NCBI GenBank assembly: GCA_964517215.1
Contig: CAZFBR010000164.1
Span: 1,345 to 8,041, forward strand
Reading direction: 5' to 3'
DNA length: 6,697 bases
Source: CAZFBR01 sp035353495 [NCBI: uncultured bacterium]
GTDB lineage: Bacteria > DAOPZR01
Shown here: piece by piece, positions 1 to 6,669 of the stretch
How positions within the stretch are numbered: the first letter of the stretch is position 1
Layout: each line of letters begins with the position of its first letter
Notes under the pieces: model-generated
What the model was told of the DNA's origin: nothing
Database searches by the model: none
Seen by the model: only the letters and a program-made list of their open reading frames with translations
Translations under genes and position numbers: made by a program

Positions 1-607
1 AGGCGAAATAGGCTGTGCCACCGGCGACGGTGAGCGCGCCGGCCAGCAGATGGCGTCGGAAGCACAGCCAGATGCCGAACATTACGACCACCATGAACAG
101 TGCCTCACGGATCAGCAGCAGCAACAGCAGGGTGACCGCATACCGGCCCCAGCGTTTCTGCTCCGCCCAATGATATGTGGCAAACAGGCAGGGCAGGGCG
201 AGGAGCATGGCGTTATCATAGACAGCGAAGAGGGCATTCACTGTTAATGGATTAAGGAAGAAGAACAGCAGCCAGAGTGTTGGATACTGGCGGCACAGCC
301 GGCGGATGAACCAGATGCAGGCGAAGATAAAAATCAGATTATGCACAACGTAGAGCAGCAGTACCGGCTTGGGACAGAAAAAAAGCGGCGCAAAGAGATA
401 TGGCTGCAGGCGGAAATGGAAGCGTTCGAGTGACATGCCGGTAAAGGTATCGTACAGCCGGCCGGTACGCAGGAACTGCTGCATGATCTGCAGGTTCTGC
501 GCGGCGTCGTCGATGTAGCTGAAACTGAACGTGGCGTGGTAGGGGACGGCGACGGAAAGCAGACAATAGACCGCGAGAAACAGACGCCACACCCACCGGC
601 CGGTCAT
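1..607 (-). CDS. DUF2079-like polytopic membrane protein, 3' end cut by window
   Basis: The first 202 codons of an integral membrane protein are present; the rest lies beyond the left edge. The ATG at 607-605 overlaps the stop of the preceding radical SAM gene (ATGA), which suggests translational coupling. A first membrane segment covers about residues 5-22 (after MTGRWVWR). A soluble stretch follows with an acidic pair (YIDD, 31-34) and HFRLQPYLFAPLF (64-76). More hydrophobic segments lie at about 81-101, 109-119, 131-145, 157-166 and 169-181. The order acidic pair after TM1, then an HF...P..YL.AP motif, then LL..V..L resembles DUF2079 proteins, membrane proteins thought to relate to GT-C glycosyltransferases that use polyprenyl-phosphate sugars; this is pattern recall, not a search. 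The DPM1-like glycosyltransferase two genes upstream fits a role in moving a lipid-linked sugar onto an envelope acceptor (inference). It could instead be another GT39/GT83-type or unclassified membrane protein. Confidence 0.72.
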   Translation of the reverse strand, partial: MTGRWVWRLFLAVYCLLSVAVPYHATFSFSYIDDAAQNLQIMQQFLRTGRLYDTFTGMSLERFHFRLQPYLFAPLFFCPKPVLLLYVVHNLIFIFACIWFIRRLCRQYPTLWLLFFFLNPLTVNALFAVYDNAMLLALPCLFATYHWAEQKRWGRYAVTLLLLLLIREALFMVVVMFGIWLCFRRHLLAGALTVAGGTAYFA

Positions 608-2016
608 GCGCGTCCCGCCCGCAACAGGCCGGTGAAGAAACGGAAGCCGTCGGTGAGGCGCAACAGGTCTCTGCCGGAGCGGACGCCGGCGAGTTGCTGC
701 AACATGTAAGACGGTCGCAGATAGAAAGCGCGATAGGACCGCTGTACAAGGTCGTGCAGCTGCTGCGCCGAGGAATATCCGGCCGGGACATAGACGACGT
801 CATGAATGCCGTGCCGCATGTACTCGCTGATAAACGTGCCGGTGACCCGGGCACGGGCGTGCAACACGGTGCCCGGTTCGGGGCAATACGGGCGGAACTG
901 GCAGGAATCAAGCGGTAACTCCAGAGCGAGCGCAAGCGTGCGGCGGTTTTGGGCGTACGTTTCATCAGGAAAGCCGTAGATAAAGGCGCCGCGGATGGCG
1001 ATGTCGGCGGCGCGGGTCTCGGCACAGGCGCGGCGAATGTCGGCAGTGGTGAAACCCTTGCCGATGCCAGCCAAAATGTCGTCGTTGCCGCTCTCCATCC
1101 CGTAATAAATATTGTAGCATCCCGCAGTGCGCATGGCGGCGAGGAGCGACGGCGTGACGGTGGTGACGGAACCATAGCACGTCCAGATGAGCGGCAGCCG
1201 CTGCGCTTTGAGACGGCGGCAGAAATCGATTAACCAGTCAGCTCCGGCGGTAAAGATGTCATCCCAGAAGGCGACCTCGCGGATGCCATGGCGGCCGCAT
1301 AGCTCGGCCAGTTCGGCCAGAACATCGGCTACCGGCCGCCGCTGATATGGGGCGCCGGCGGGTCCGGCCTCGAAGCAGAAACCGCAACGGGCATGGGGGC
1401 AGCCGGTGCTGGTGATCGCGCTGGTGACTGGCGTACGGCGTGACTGGTTAGGCAGCGGCTGATACATCGAGAGGTCGAACAGCGTACGGTCGGGATAGGG
1501 ATAATCAGCGAAGGAAAATGTGGCGCGCGGCCCGCTATGGATGCTGCCGTCCGCACTGCGCCAAAAGCAGTTGGGGATGCCGTCGGGATGCAATTGCCGG
1601 TCGAGCAGAAGGCGTGCGGGAATCTGCCCCGGACCGCTGATGACCATAGTCACGGCGGGATGCTCGTGCAGGATGGATTCCGGAGCAAGGGCGGCATGTG
1701 GTCCGCCGATGATTATGGGAACGTCCGACTGCTGCCGCACAGCGGCAGCCGCTTCACCGGCAGCCGGCATTGTCAGCGTCGTGGCAGTGATGCCGACGGC
1801 GTCAGGCAGGAAAGTGCCGGCGGCCCGCAGTGTCTCAGCAATGTCGGCGCCGCTGGCAGCGGCATCGTATACCACGGCATGGTGCCCGTGGCGGCAAAGA
1901 TACGTGGCGAGCGCGCCGAGCCCGAGCGGGGGAAGGTAGCCGCGCCGGACGGTACTCTGTGAACCATAACCGTGGCGGATAAGATCGAACGGCGGATTGA
2001 TGAGCAGAAGACGCAT
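604..2016 (-). CDS. B12-binding radical SAM protein with CX4CX2C motif
   Basis: A 470-residue cobalamin-binding radical SAM protein, the normal length for the family. I start it at the ATG 2016-2014 (MRLLLINPPF, a typical family beginning). That ATG shares one base with the glycosyltransferase stop (TGATG); the longer in-frame extension is just the glycosyltransferase tail in another frame. Residues about 1-145 form the B12-binding Rossmann domain (PPLGLGALATYL at 29-40, VGITATTLTM, IIIGGPHAAL at 101-110). No DxHxxG motif is visible, as in many B12-radical SAM enzymes that bind cobalamin without a histidine ligand. The radical SAM domain covers about 195-390: cluster cysteines C206, C211 and C214, YGMESGND (305-312) and GAFIYGFPDET (343-353). 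The tail carries YRAFYLRPSY (428-437), shared with the other radical SAM protein here. The cysteine spacing is CX4CX2C instead of CX3CX2C. Methylation or another radical reaction on a lipid or glycan is likely; the substrate is unknown. Confidence 0.92.
   Translation of the reverse strand: MRLLLINPPFDLIRHGYGSQSTVRRGYLPPLGLGALATYLCRHGHHAVVYDAAASGADIAETLRAAGTFLPDAVGITATTLTMPAAGEAAAAVRQQSDVPIIIGGPHAALAPESILHEHPAVTMVISGPGQIPARLLLDRQLHPDGIPNCFWRSADGSIHSGPRATFSFADYPYPDRTLFDLSMYQPLPNQSRRTPVTSAITSTGCPHARCGFCFEAGPAGAPYQRRPVADVLAELAELCGRHGIREVAFWDDIFTAGADWLIDFCRRLKAQRLPLIWTCYGSVTTVTPSLLAAMRTAGCYNIYYGMESGNDDILAGIGKGFTTADIRRACAETRAADIAIRGAFIYGFPDETYAQNRRTLALALELPLDSCQFRPYCPEPGTVLHARARVTGTFISEYMRHGIHDVVYVPAGYSSAQQLHDLVQRSYRAFYLRPSYMLQQLAGVRSGRDLLRLTDGFRFFTGLLRAGRA
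706..735 (-). repeat. Duplicated C-terminal segment, copy 1 (encodes YRAFYLRPSY)
   Basis: These 30 bases match positions 4758-4787 at 28 of 30 places in the same orientation and codon frame. They encode the identical decapeptide near the C-terminus of the CX4CX2C radical SAM protein. It is a conserved protein module, not a mobile repeat. Confidence 0.75.
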
Positions 2017-2774
2017 CAGCTGACGGGAAAGTTGACAAGTGAAATTCCCTGCGCTTTGCGCACGGTGGCCAGACGGTAATCTGGTTGGGGCGGCAGGGAG
2101 GTCCGGGGGGAGAGCAGTAGCAGCACATCGCACAAACCGCGCCAGCGCAGCAGCGGGTACTTGGTCGTGCCATGCTTGCGCCGGGCATGCGGCACCGTGA
2201 CTTCGGCGACGCGAAAGCCCTGACGGATCGCGAGCAGAGGGATGAGCCGATGCCGCTCACCTTGCAAGTGCGGCTGCAGCGTCTGATAGCACCGGCGCGT
2301 GAACGCTTTCAGACCGGAATTGATATCATGGAACGGATAGCGAAAGGCCGTGGAGCAGAGCAGATTGAAACAGCGCGAAGCTAAAATGCGCAGGAATCCT
2401 TCCTGACGGTTGCGCCGCACGCCGATGACCATGGCGCAATCGGCGGTAAGCCGGTGCAGCAGCAGCGGGATGTTTTCCGGCAGATCCTGCAGGTCGGCGT
2501 CGAGGGTGATGGCCGCCGCTCCGTCGGCCAGGGCAAACGCGACCGCCAAGGCTGTGGTTTTGCCGCGATGCTGCGCGAAATGGATCACGCGCAAACGCGG
2601 GTCGTGGTGCGCGAGCGCGTTGAGCAACGGCACGGTACCATCGGTGCTGCCGTCGTTGACCAGGATAAGCTCGTACGCATGATCCGCAACGACGGAGGTG
2701 AGGCGCCGATGCAATTCTTCCAGACTGGCGTCCTCGTTGTAGGCGGAGGCGATGATCGAAAGTTCAGTGCCCAT
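2016..2774 (-). CDS. Family 2 glycosyltransferase, DPM1-like
   Basis: A 252-residue GT-A-fold glycosyltransferase of the dolichol/undecaprenyl-phosphate sugar synthase type. These enzymes transfer a sugar from a nucleotide donor to a polyprenyl phosphate on the cytoplasmic face. Visible motifs are LSIIASAYNE at the N-terminus (5-14), LILVNDGSTDGT (36-47, nucleotide binding), ITLDADLQDLPE (89-100, the DAD metal motif and DxDLQ-type signature), INSGLKAFTRR (151-161), GERHRLIPLLA (172-182) and RRKHGTTKY (198-206, counterpart of the R..G.SKY motif). No transmembrane segments follow, so it belongs to the short soluble group rather than the group with C-terminal membrane helices; the last 30 residues are polar and unremarkable. 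I chose the ATG at 2774-2772 because it precedes the conserved first strand and has GGAG at 2782-2779. It overlaps the asnB-like gene by 11 bases. The natural partner would be the DUF2079-like protein at the end of the window (inference). Confidence 0.93.
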   Translation of the reverse strand: MGTELSIIASAYNEDASLEELHRRLTSVVADHAYELILVNDGSTDGTVPLLNALAHHDPRLRVIHFAQHRGKTTALAVAFALADGAAAITLDADLQDLPENIPLLLHRLTADCAMVIGVRRNRQEGFLRILASRCFNLLCSTAFRYPFHDINSGLKAFTRRCYQTLQPHLQGERHRLIPLLAIRQGFRVAEVTVPHARRKHGTTKYPLLRWRGLCDVLLLLSPRTSLPPQPDYRLATVRKAQGISLVNFPVS

Positions 2775-4647
2775 AGCGCTCCAGCCAGAGTTGCAGGACC
2801 AGCAGCAACCACAGCAGGCGACTGTGATCATGCCGCCCGGCATAATGCTCGGCCAGCAGCCGCGCCACCTCCCGGGGTTCCACATACGGGAAACAGCTGA
2901 GCCGTGCGGGCTGCAATATGTCCCTGCATGGCTCATGATATATCGTTTGCAGCCAGTGTGCAAGCGGCGGCCCGAAACCCTTTTTGGGTTTGCGGCGGAG
3001 CCGGCGGGGCAGTTGCACACCGAGCAGGTCGCGTAGAAGAGTTTTGGTGCCGGCACGCAACTTCTCCGCCACAGGGACTCGGGTTATGACATCGAGGAAA
3101 CCGTGGTTGAGAAAGGGAACACGGAACTCGAGCCGTCGTGACATGCCGGCGCGATCGGCCTGAAAAAGGCAGTTGTTCTCGAGGAAGAGCTTGAAATCGA
3201 GGTAGAGAATGCGGTTGCGCAGGTCGCCGGCCCGGCAGGCGGGCAGCAGAATAGAGAGCTGCCGTTCGGCAGCGGTTAGCGGGGCGGCAGCGAAGACCGG
3301 ATGCAACAGACGCTGCAGTTCGTCCGGGGTTGTGTAGGCCATCCAGCGGAGATGCTGCAACTCACTGCGGTCATCGCTACCGCGGATGAAGCGGCGCGCC
3401 TTGAATTCGAAGCTGAAATATGTGCGGCCGGGGGGGAGCGCCCCGACAAGTGCCGGAAACAGGCGCTGTCGCAGAACGGCAGGCAGACGGCGGTACCAGC
3501 TGGCATAGCGGTGGGCGGTAAGTGTCGGGTAGCCGGCAAAAACCTCGTCACCGCCGATGCCGGTGAGCGCAACCTTGACATCTGCGGACATGCGAGCGGC
3601 GAGCAGCTGCAGGGTGATGAAGGTCGGATCGGCAAAAGGTTCATCCAGCGAATCGGGCAGCTGTTCCAGCGCTTTAAGGTAATCAGCTGCGGACGGGACG
3701 ACAGTGGTGTGCCGGCTGTGAAAATGACGGGCGGCCAGCGCGGCATCACCCGATTCGTCATGCGATGGCACCGGGAACTGCAGGCAATACGTCCGCACCG
3801 GTTCACATGCAATCGTGCTGACCTGCGCGAGCACCGCGGTGGAATCAAGACCGCCGCTGAGGGCGATACCGACCGGACCATCGCTGTGACACCATTCTTG
3901 GCGGATGGCTTCCGGTATGGCGGCCAAGGCCGCACGGGCGGGGAGCGCGGTGTGCGGATCCTCGCTTGCCGTCAGGTCGAGGTCCCAGTACTGCTGTACG
4001 TGCGGCTGGCCGCCGGGCCGAAAGGAAAGCCAACTGCCGGCGGGCAGTTTGGCAATGCCGGCGAACGGGGTGGCTGGCGAGGGAATATAGCCGAAAGTGA
4101 AATAGTCACCGATAGTGCCAAGGTCAAGTGGCGGTCTGCCCGGTAGCATGCGCAACAGGGCCTTGAGTTCCGAGGCAAAGAACAGGGCGCCACCGCGGCA
4201 GGTATAGTACAGCGGCTTGGTGCCGCACCGGTCGCGTGCCAACAGACAGGTTCCGGTGTCCTCGCGCCAGCAGGCAAGGGCGAAAATGCCGTTGCAGCGG
4301 GCCAGCGCTGCCGGCCCGTCGCGCCGGAGGAGGTGGAGCAGCACTTCGGTCTCCGTATCTTGTGTGCGAAAAGAGCAGCCGGCCGAAGTCAGCGAACAGC
4401 GCAGTGGCGACCGGTTATAAAGCTCACCGTTGAAGACCAAAACCGTGTTCCCGTCGGCGCTGACGGCGGGCTGTTGATTGGTTCGCGGAGCAATGACGGC
4501 CAGACGGGTCGCACCGAACAGATGGTGCTGACCGGCGTGTGAACCGTGATCGTCCGGCCCGCGGTGGGCGAGCAGGGGCAGGATATCGGCAGCAGTGAAC
4601 GGTGCCTGGCGCACGTCGGCGCCGCAATAGCCGAAAATGCCGCACAC
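2764..4647 (-). CDS. asnB: Asparagine synthase (glutamine-hydrolysing) family protein
   Basis: A 627-residue complete class II glutamine amidotransferase/asparagine synthetase. Start is GTG (4647-4645), giving MCGIFGYCG with the catalytic Cys2 exposed after Met removal; no other start would do this. In the glutaminase domain HRGPDD (28-33), FNGELYN (72-78), DTETEVLLH (97-105) and ARDRCGTKPLYY (137-148) are intact. In the synthetase domain the ATP-pyrophosphatase loop SGGLDST (264-270), GIGGDEVFAGYP (363-374), ADRAGMSRRLEFRVPFLNH (497-515) and KKGFGPPL (555-562) are present. The usual PFLDH reads PFLNH (N514). The family forms an amide from a carboxylate using glutamine and ATP via an acyl-adenylate. 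Paralogues in polysaccharide clusters amidate sugar carboxylates or other metabolites rather than making free asparagine, and the setting here suggests such a role (inference). It begins 8 bases after the upstream radical SAM stop, without a clear Shine-Dalgarno sequence. Confidence 0.95.
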   Translation of the reverse strand: MCGIFGYCGADVRQAPFTAADILPLLAHRGPDDHGSHAGQHHLFGATRLAVIAPRTNQQPAVSADGNTVLVFNGELYNRSPLRCSLTSAGCSFRTQDTETEVLLHLLRRDGPAALARCNGIFALACWREDTGTCLLARDRCGTKPLYYTCRGGALFFASELKALLRMLPGRPPLDLGTIGDYFTFGYIPSPATPFAGIAKLPAGSWLSFRPGGQPHVQQYWDLDLTASEDPHTALPARAALAAIPEAIRQEWCHSDGPVGIALSGGLDSTAVLAQVSTIACEPVRTYCLQFPVPSHDESGDAALAARHFHSRHTTVVPSAADYLKALEQLPDSLDEPFADPTFITLQLLAARMSADVKVALTGIGGDEVFAGYPTLTAHRYASWYRRLPAVLRQRLFPALVGALPPGRTYFSFEFKARRFIRGSDDRSELQHLRWMAYTTPDELQRLLHPVFAAAPLTAAERQLSILLPACRAGDLRNRILYLDFKLFLENNCLFQADRAGMSRRLEFRVPFLNHGFLDVITRVPVAEKLRAGTKTLLRDLLGVQLPRRLRRKPKKGFGPPLAHWLQTIYHEPCRDILQPARLSCFPYVEPREVARLLAEHYAGRHDHSRLLWLLLVLQLWLERYGH

Positions 4648-4655
4648 GGGGGTCG

Positions 4656-6113
4656 CTACTTTCTGCCGGTGAGCGCGAACGTGGTGATTGCGCTTCCGGC
4701 ACTGAGCAGACGCAACGCGCGATGACGGTCGGTTAGCGCCGGCAGCCAGCGCAACAGGTAAGACGGGCGCAGATAGAACGCGCGATAACAGCGGCGGACC
4801 CAGCGGGCGAGTTCGTCCGGTGACAAAGAACAGCCGAGGGCGGTGTTATGGAACGCGGTAGTATGCAGGTGGCTCAAGTCAGCTTCGGTGCCGTCGCGTC
4901 CTGCCGCGCCGGGCATACTGGCGAACAGCGGGGTGCCGGGATAGGCGGTCAGAATGCCGAAACTTGCGGTCGCCGGCTTGAGGCGGCGGACGAAGGCCAA
5001 GGTGTGGCGGATGGTCGTTTCAGTTTCGCCCGGAACACCGAGCATGACATGGGCGTGGGTGGCGATGCCCGCGTCATGGGCCAGACGGAAAGCGGCTGCG
5101 GTCTGCGCAGTCGTGATGCCTTTGCCGAGCGCGGCCAGCAATTCATCATTGCCGGTTTCCACACCGAACTTGAGCAGGTGGCAACCGGCGCGCCGCATGA
5201 GTTGCAGCATCCCGGCGTCGACTGTGTCGACGCGGGCATTGGCGATCCAGCGCAGATTGAGTTGCCGGGCGATGAGCCACTCGCAGATGTGGATATTCCG
5301 CTCACGGAACGAGGTGAAGGTCTCGTCGCGGAAGATGAGTTCACGGAAACCCAGCCCGGCCAGTTGGGAAATTTCGGCGATAACCCCCTTTGCGGAGCGA
5401 TAGCGCACGCTGTTGCCGTAAAAGGCCGGGACGGAACAGAAGCTGCAATACCCTTGGCAGCCGCGCGAGGTCTGCAGCGTGGTATAGGGCATCTGCTCGA
5501 CGAGGGGATTGAAATAGTCGCGGCCGGCGGGCAGCAGCGTGCGGTCGGGAATGGGCAGCTCATCGAGCGGGACAAACGGGTAAGGGGCGGTGACGGCCAC
5601 GCCGCCGGGATGGCGGAAAGCGATGCCGCGAACCTTGTCCGGTGCCGTTCCGTCGCGCAGGGACAGCAGCAGATCGCGCAGGGCAAATTCCGGCTCAGGG
5701 CAAACGCAGAAGTCGATGGCGGGATGGCGTAAGCAGGATTCCGGCAGTGCGGTTGGGTGGGCGCCGCAGATGATGCTGCGAATCGCGGGGTTGCGTGATT
5801 TGATCGATGCCAGTATGGCGACATCACTGGTGAAGGAATGGGTGGCAACCAGCATGACGACGGCGCCAATGGAGGAAAAATTGCCGGCGGCCAGCGCATG
5901 GAAGCGTTCTGGTTCAACGGAGGCATCGAGAAAAATAACCGGCAGCCCCGCTTGGCGGAGTACTGTTGCTATGGAGAGCAGATTGAGCGGGGGCATGGTG
6001 GCGCCGCCGAGACGTCGTCCACTACACCAGCAGCCGTACAGGAAATCGCGTACTACGTTGGTGCCATGGGAATCAGCGGGAGGGGAAAGTACGAGAATGG
6101 CGGGTTGTGTCAT
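4656..6113 (-). CDS. B12-binding radical SAM protein (canonical CX3CX2C)
   Basis: A 485-residue cobalamin-binding radical SAM protein. The start at ATG 6113-6111 gives MTQPAILVLSPP, a normal family N-terminus. It has GGAG eight bases upstream (6122-6125) and overlaps the stop of the short B12-domain ORF as ATGA. The frame remains open upstream of this ATG, but those residues do not belong to this protein's own domain. Residues about 5-160 form the B12-binding domain (PPLNLLSIATVL 41-52, FLDAS 61-65, ICGAHPTALPES 115-126, CPEPEFALRDLL 138-149). The radical SAM domain covers about 210-400: TSRGCQGYCSFC with cysteines 219, 223 and 226, FRDETF (261-266), KFGVETGNDELL (315-326) and MLGVPGETE (357-365). 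The C-terminus carries YRAFYLRPSY (443-452), shared with the other radical SAM gene. The family methylates unactivated carbons or does other radical chemistry in lipid, hopanoid, cofactor and natural-product pathways. The substrate here cannot be told; the context points to an envelope glycan or lipid. Confidence 0.94.
   Translation of the reverse strand: MTQPAILVLSPPADSHGTNVVRDFLYGCWCSGRRLGGATMPPLNLLSIATVLRQAGLPVIFLDASVEPERFHALAAGNFSSIGAVVMLVATHSFTSDVAILASIKSRNPAIRSIICGAHPTALPESCLRHPAIDFCVCPEPEFALRDLLLSLRDGTAPDKVRGIAFRHPGGVAVTAPYPFVPLDELPIPDRTLLPAGRDYFNPLVEQMPYTTLQTSRGCQGYCSFCSVPAFYGNSVRYRSAKGVIAEISQLAGLGFRELIFRDETFTSFRERNIHICEWLIARQLNLRWIANARVDTVDAGMLQLMRRAGCHLLKFGVETGNDELLAALGKGITTAQTAAAFRLAHDAGIATHAHVMLGVPGETETTIRHTLAFVRRLKPATASFGILTAYPGTPLFASMPGAAGRDGTEADLSHLHTTAFHNTALGCSLSPDELARWVRRCYRAFYLRPSYLLRWLPALTDRHRALRLLSAGSAITTFALTGRK
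4758..4787 (-). repeat. Duplicated C-terminal segment, copy 2 (encodes YRAFYLRPSY)
   Basis: This is the partner of the segment at 706-735, in the C-terminal tail of the canonical radical SAM protein. The two mismatches do not alter the encoded decapeptide. After it both proteins continue with a hydrophobic/basic helix-like stretch (LLRWL here, MLQQL in the other). Confidence 0.75.
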
Positions 6114-6532
6114 GGCTGACACTCCGGGGCCGAACGTCGGCAGCCGGTAAGCAATACGCCCCCCCGGGGACACCAGCTCCAAGGGATCGTCGCCGTTCCT
6201 GGCAGCACCGGGGTCGAGGCAGCAGTGCGCCAGCGCGTAATTGTAAATCTCAGTTTCGGGAATGTGGTTGGATGCACGCCGCCCACAACGATCAGCGCTT
6301 CCAGAAGAAGATGCAATATTAGTGCACCAAAATGGCTGACCCAGCGGTGTGCGCCGGTCAGAACGCTGAACCCGATGACGCGCGGATCATACTGCACGAT
6401 CGCCGCTGCTAGGTCGACTTCCAGTTGTTGCACGAAAAGCTCAGCCTGATGTCCGTCACGCTTTGCCAGCGCGGAGAGGAGCATGACGCCGATATGCTGG
6501 TTAAGGGTATTCTGGACAAAAGCAACGTTCAT
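6110..6532 (-). pseudogene. Remnant N-terminal B12-binding domain of a radical SAM gene, frameshifted
   Basis: First ORF of the operon. From ATG 6532 it reads MNVAFVQNTLNQHIGVM followed by a convincing B12-binding domain for about 95 residues: LSALAKRDGHQAELF, DPRVIGFSVLTGAHRW, then IVVGGVHPTTFP. After this it loses family character and stops at 6112-6110 (140 residues in all), with no radical SAM domain. The neighbouring frame, entered near 6257-6262, continues HPTTFP with the E usual after this motif and reads on through NGDDPLELVSPGGRIAYRLP. It is open as far as the next gene's start and beyond. Third-position GC over this stretch, counted by hand, is about 76% in that frame against about 65% in the ORF's own frame. 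A single lost base therefore explains the break. An alternative GTG start at 6568 would add 12 residues; I prefer 6532 because it gives the normal family N-terminus. It may be a decayed gene, a sequencing error, or less likely a real stand-alone B12-binding protein. Confidence 0.68.
6122..6125 (-). promoter_or_regulatory. Ribosome binding site deciding the start at 6113
   Basis: GGAG on the minus strand lies eight bases before the ATG at 6113. It supports independent initiation of the radical SAM protein at MTQPAILVLS, rather than only as the continuation of the upstream open frame. Confidence 0.55.
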
Positions 6533-6600
6533 AGCTATATGATTACCATCCAGCAGCGTAACGATCACTGCCCTTTGTGTTCACGGAAATCTCCATGATT

Positions 6601-6629
6601 ATCATATCACCGTTGCCCGACGGCGTCAA
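6601..6629 (-). promoter_or_regulatory. Sigma70-type promoter for the operon
   Basis: On the minus strand the -35 box TTGACG (6629-6624) and the -10 box TATGAT (6606-6601) are separated by exactly 17 bases. A TG one base before the -10 (TGATATGAT) makes an extended -10. Each box differs from consensus at one position. Transcription is predicted to start near 6594, giving a leader of about 60 bases before the ATG at 6532. No other comparable promoter is seen between the tightly spaced genes, so this element probably drives the whole operon. Confidence 0.8.
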
Positions 6630-6649
6630 CACAGCACGGCACGGCGGTA

Positions 6650-6669
6650 GTGTAAGCTTTCCTGTGTAA
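6650..6669 (-). repeat. Direct repeat of TTACAC upstream of the promoter
   Basis: Two copies of TTACAC on the minus strand (6669-6664 and 6655-6650), 14 bases apart centre to centre. They lie at about -56 to -75 relative to the predicted start, where activator half-sites are often found. Two six-base copies can also arise by chance, so a regulatory role is only a suggestion. Confidence 0.3.

Noticed and set aside
339-1175. Minus-strand frame of 278 codons overlapping the radical SAM and membrane protein genes
   Set aside because: It is rich in Ser, Pro, Arg and Ala, typical of an out-of-frame GC-rich reading, and crosses the boundary between two genes with good domain support.
2018-2115. Possible frameshift at the six-base G run (2105-2110) near the glycosyltransferase C-terminus
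   Set aside because: The annotated frame keeps good third-position GC to its stop, and the alternative frame does not give a more family-like tail.
2017-2133. Upstream extension of the CX4CX2C radical SAM protein to position 2133
   Set aside because: The extra 39 residues are the glycosyltransferase tail read in another frame. MRLLLINPPF at 2016 is the typical family N-terminus.
2775-3056. Upstream extension of the glycosyltransferase to position 3056
   Set aside because: The extra 94 residues overlap the asnB C-terminus and are Cys/Trp/Gly-rich nonsense. The conserved GT2 start lies at 2774.
3301-4146. Plus-strand open frame of 281 codons opposite the asnB-like gene
   Set aside because: It lies entirely within a complete asparagine synthase reading frame and its translation is low in recognisable motifs; it is a shadow frame.
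4848-5732. Long plus-strand open frame of 294 codons opposite the canonical radical SAM gene
   Set aside because: It is antisense to a gene with full domain motifs and high third-position GC. Its translation has no recognisable family features and is an expected artefact of GC-rich coding sequence.
6543-6596. Seventeen-residue ORF in the operon leader that might act as a leader peptide
   Set aside because: Its ATG lies at or just upstream of the predicted transcription start, there is no ribosome binding site, and no attenuator hairpin or codon run is visible.
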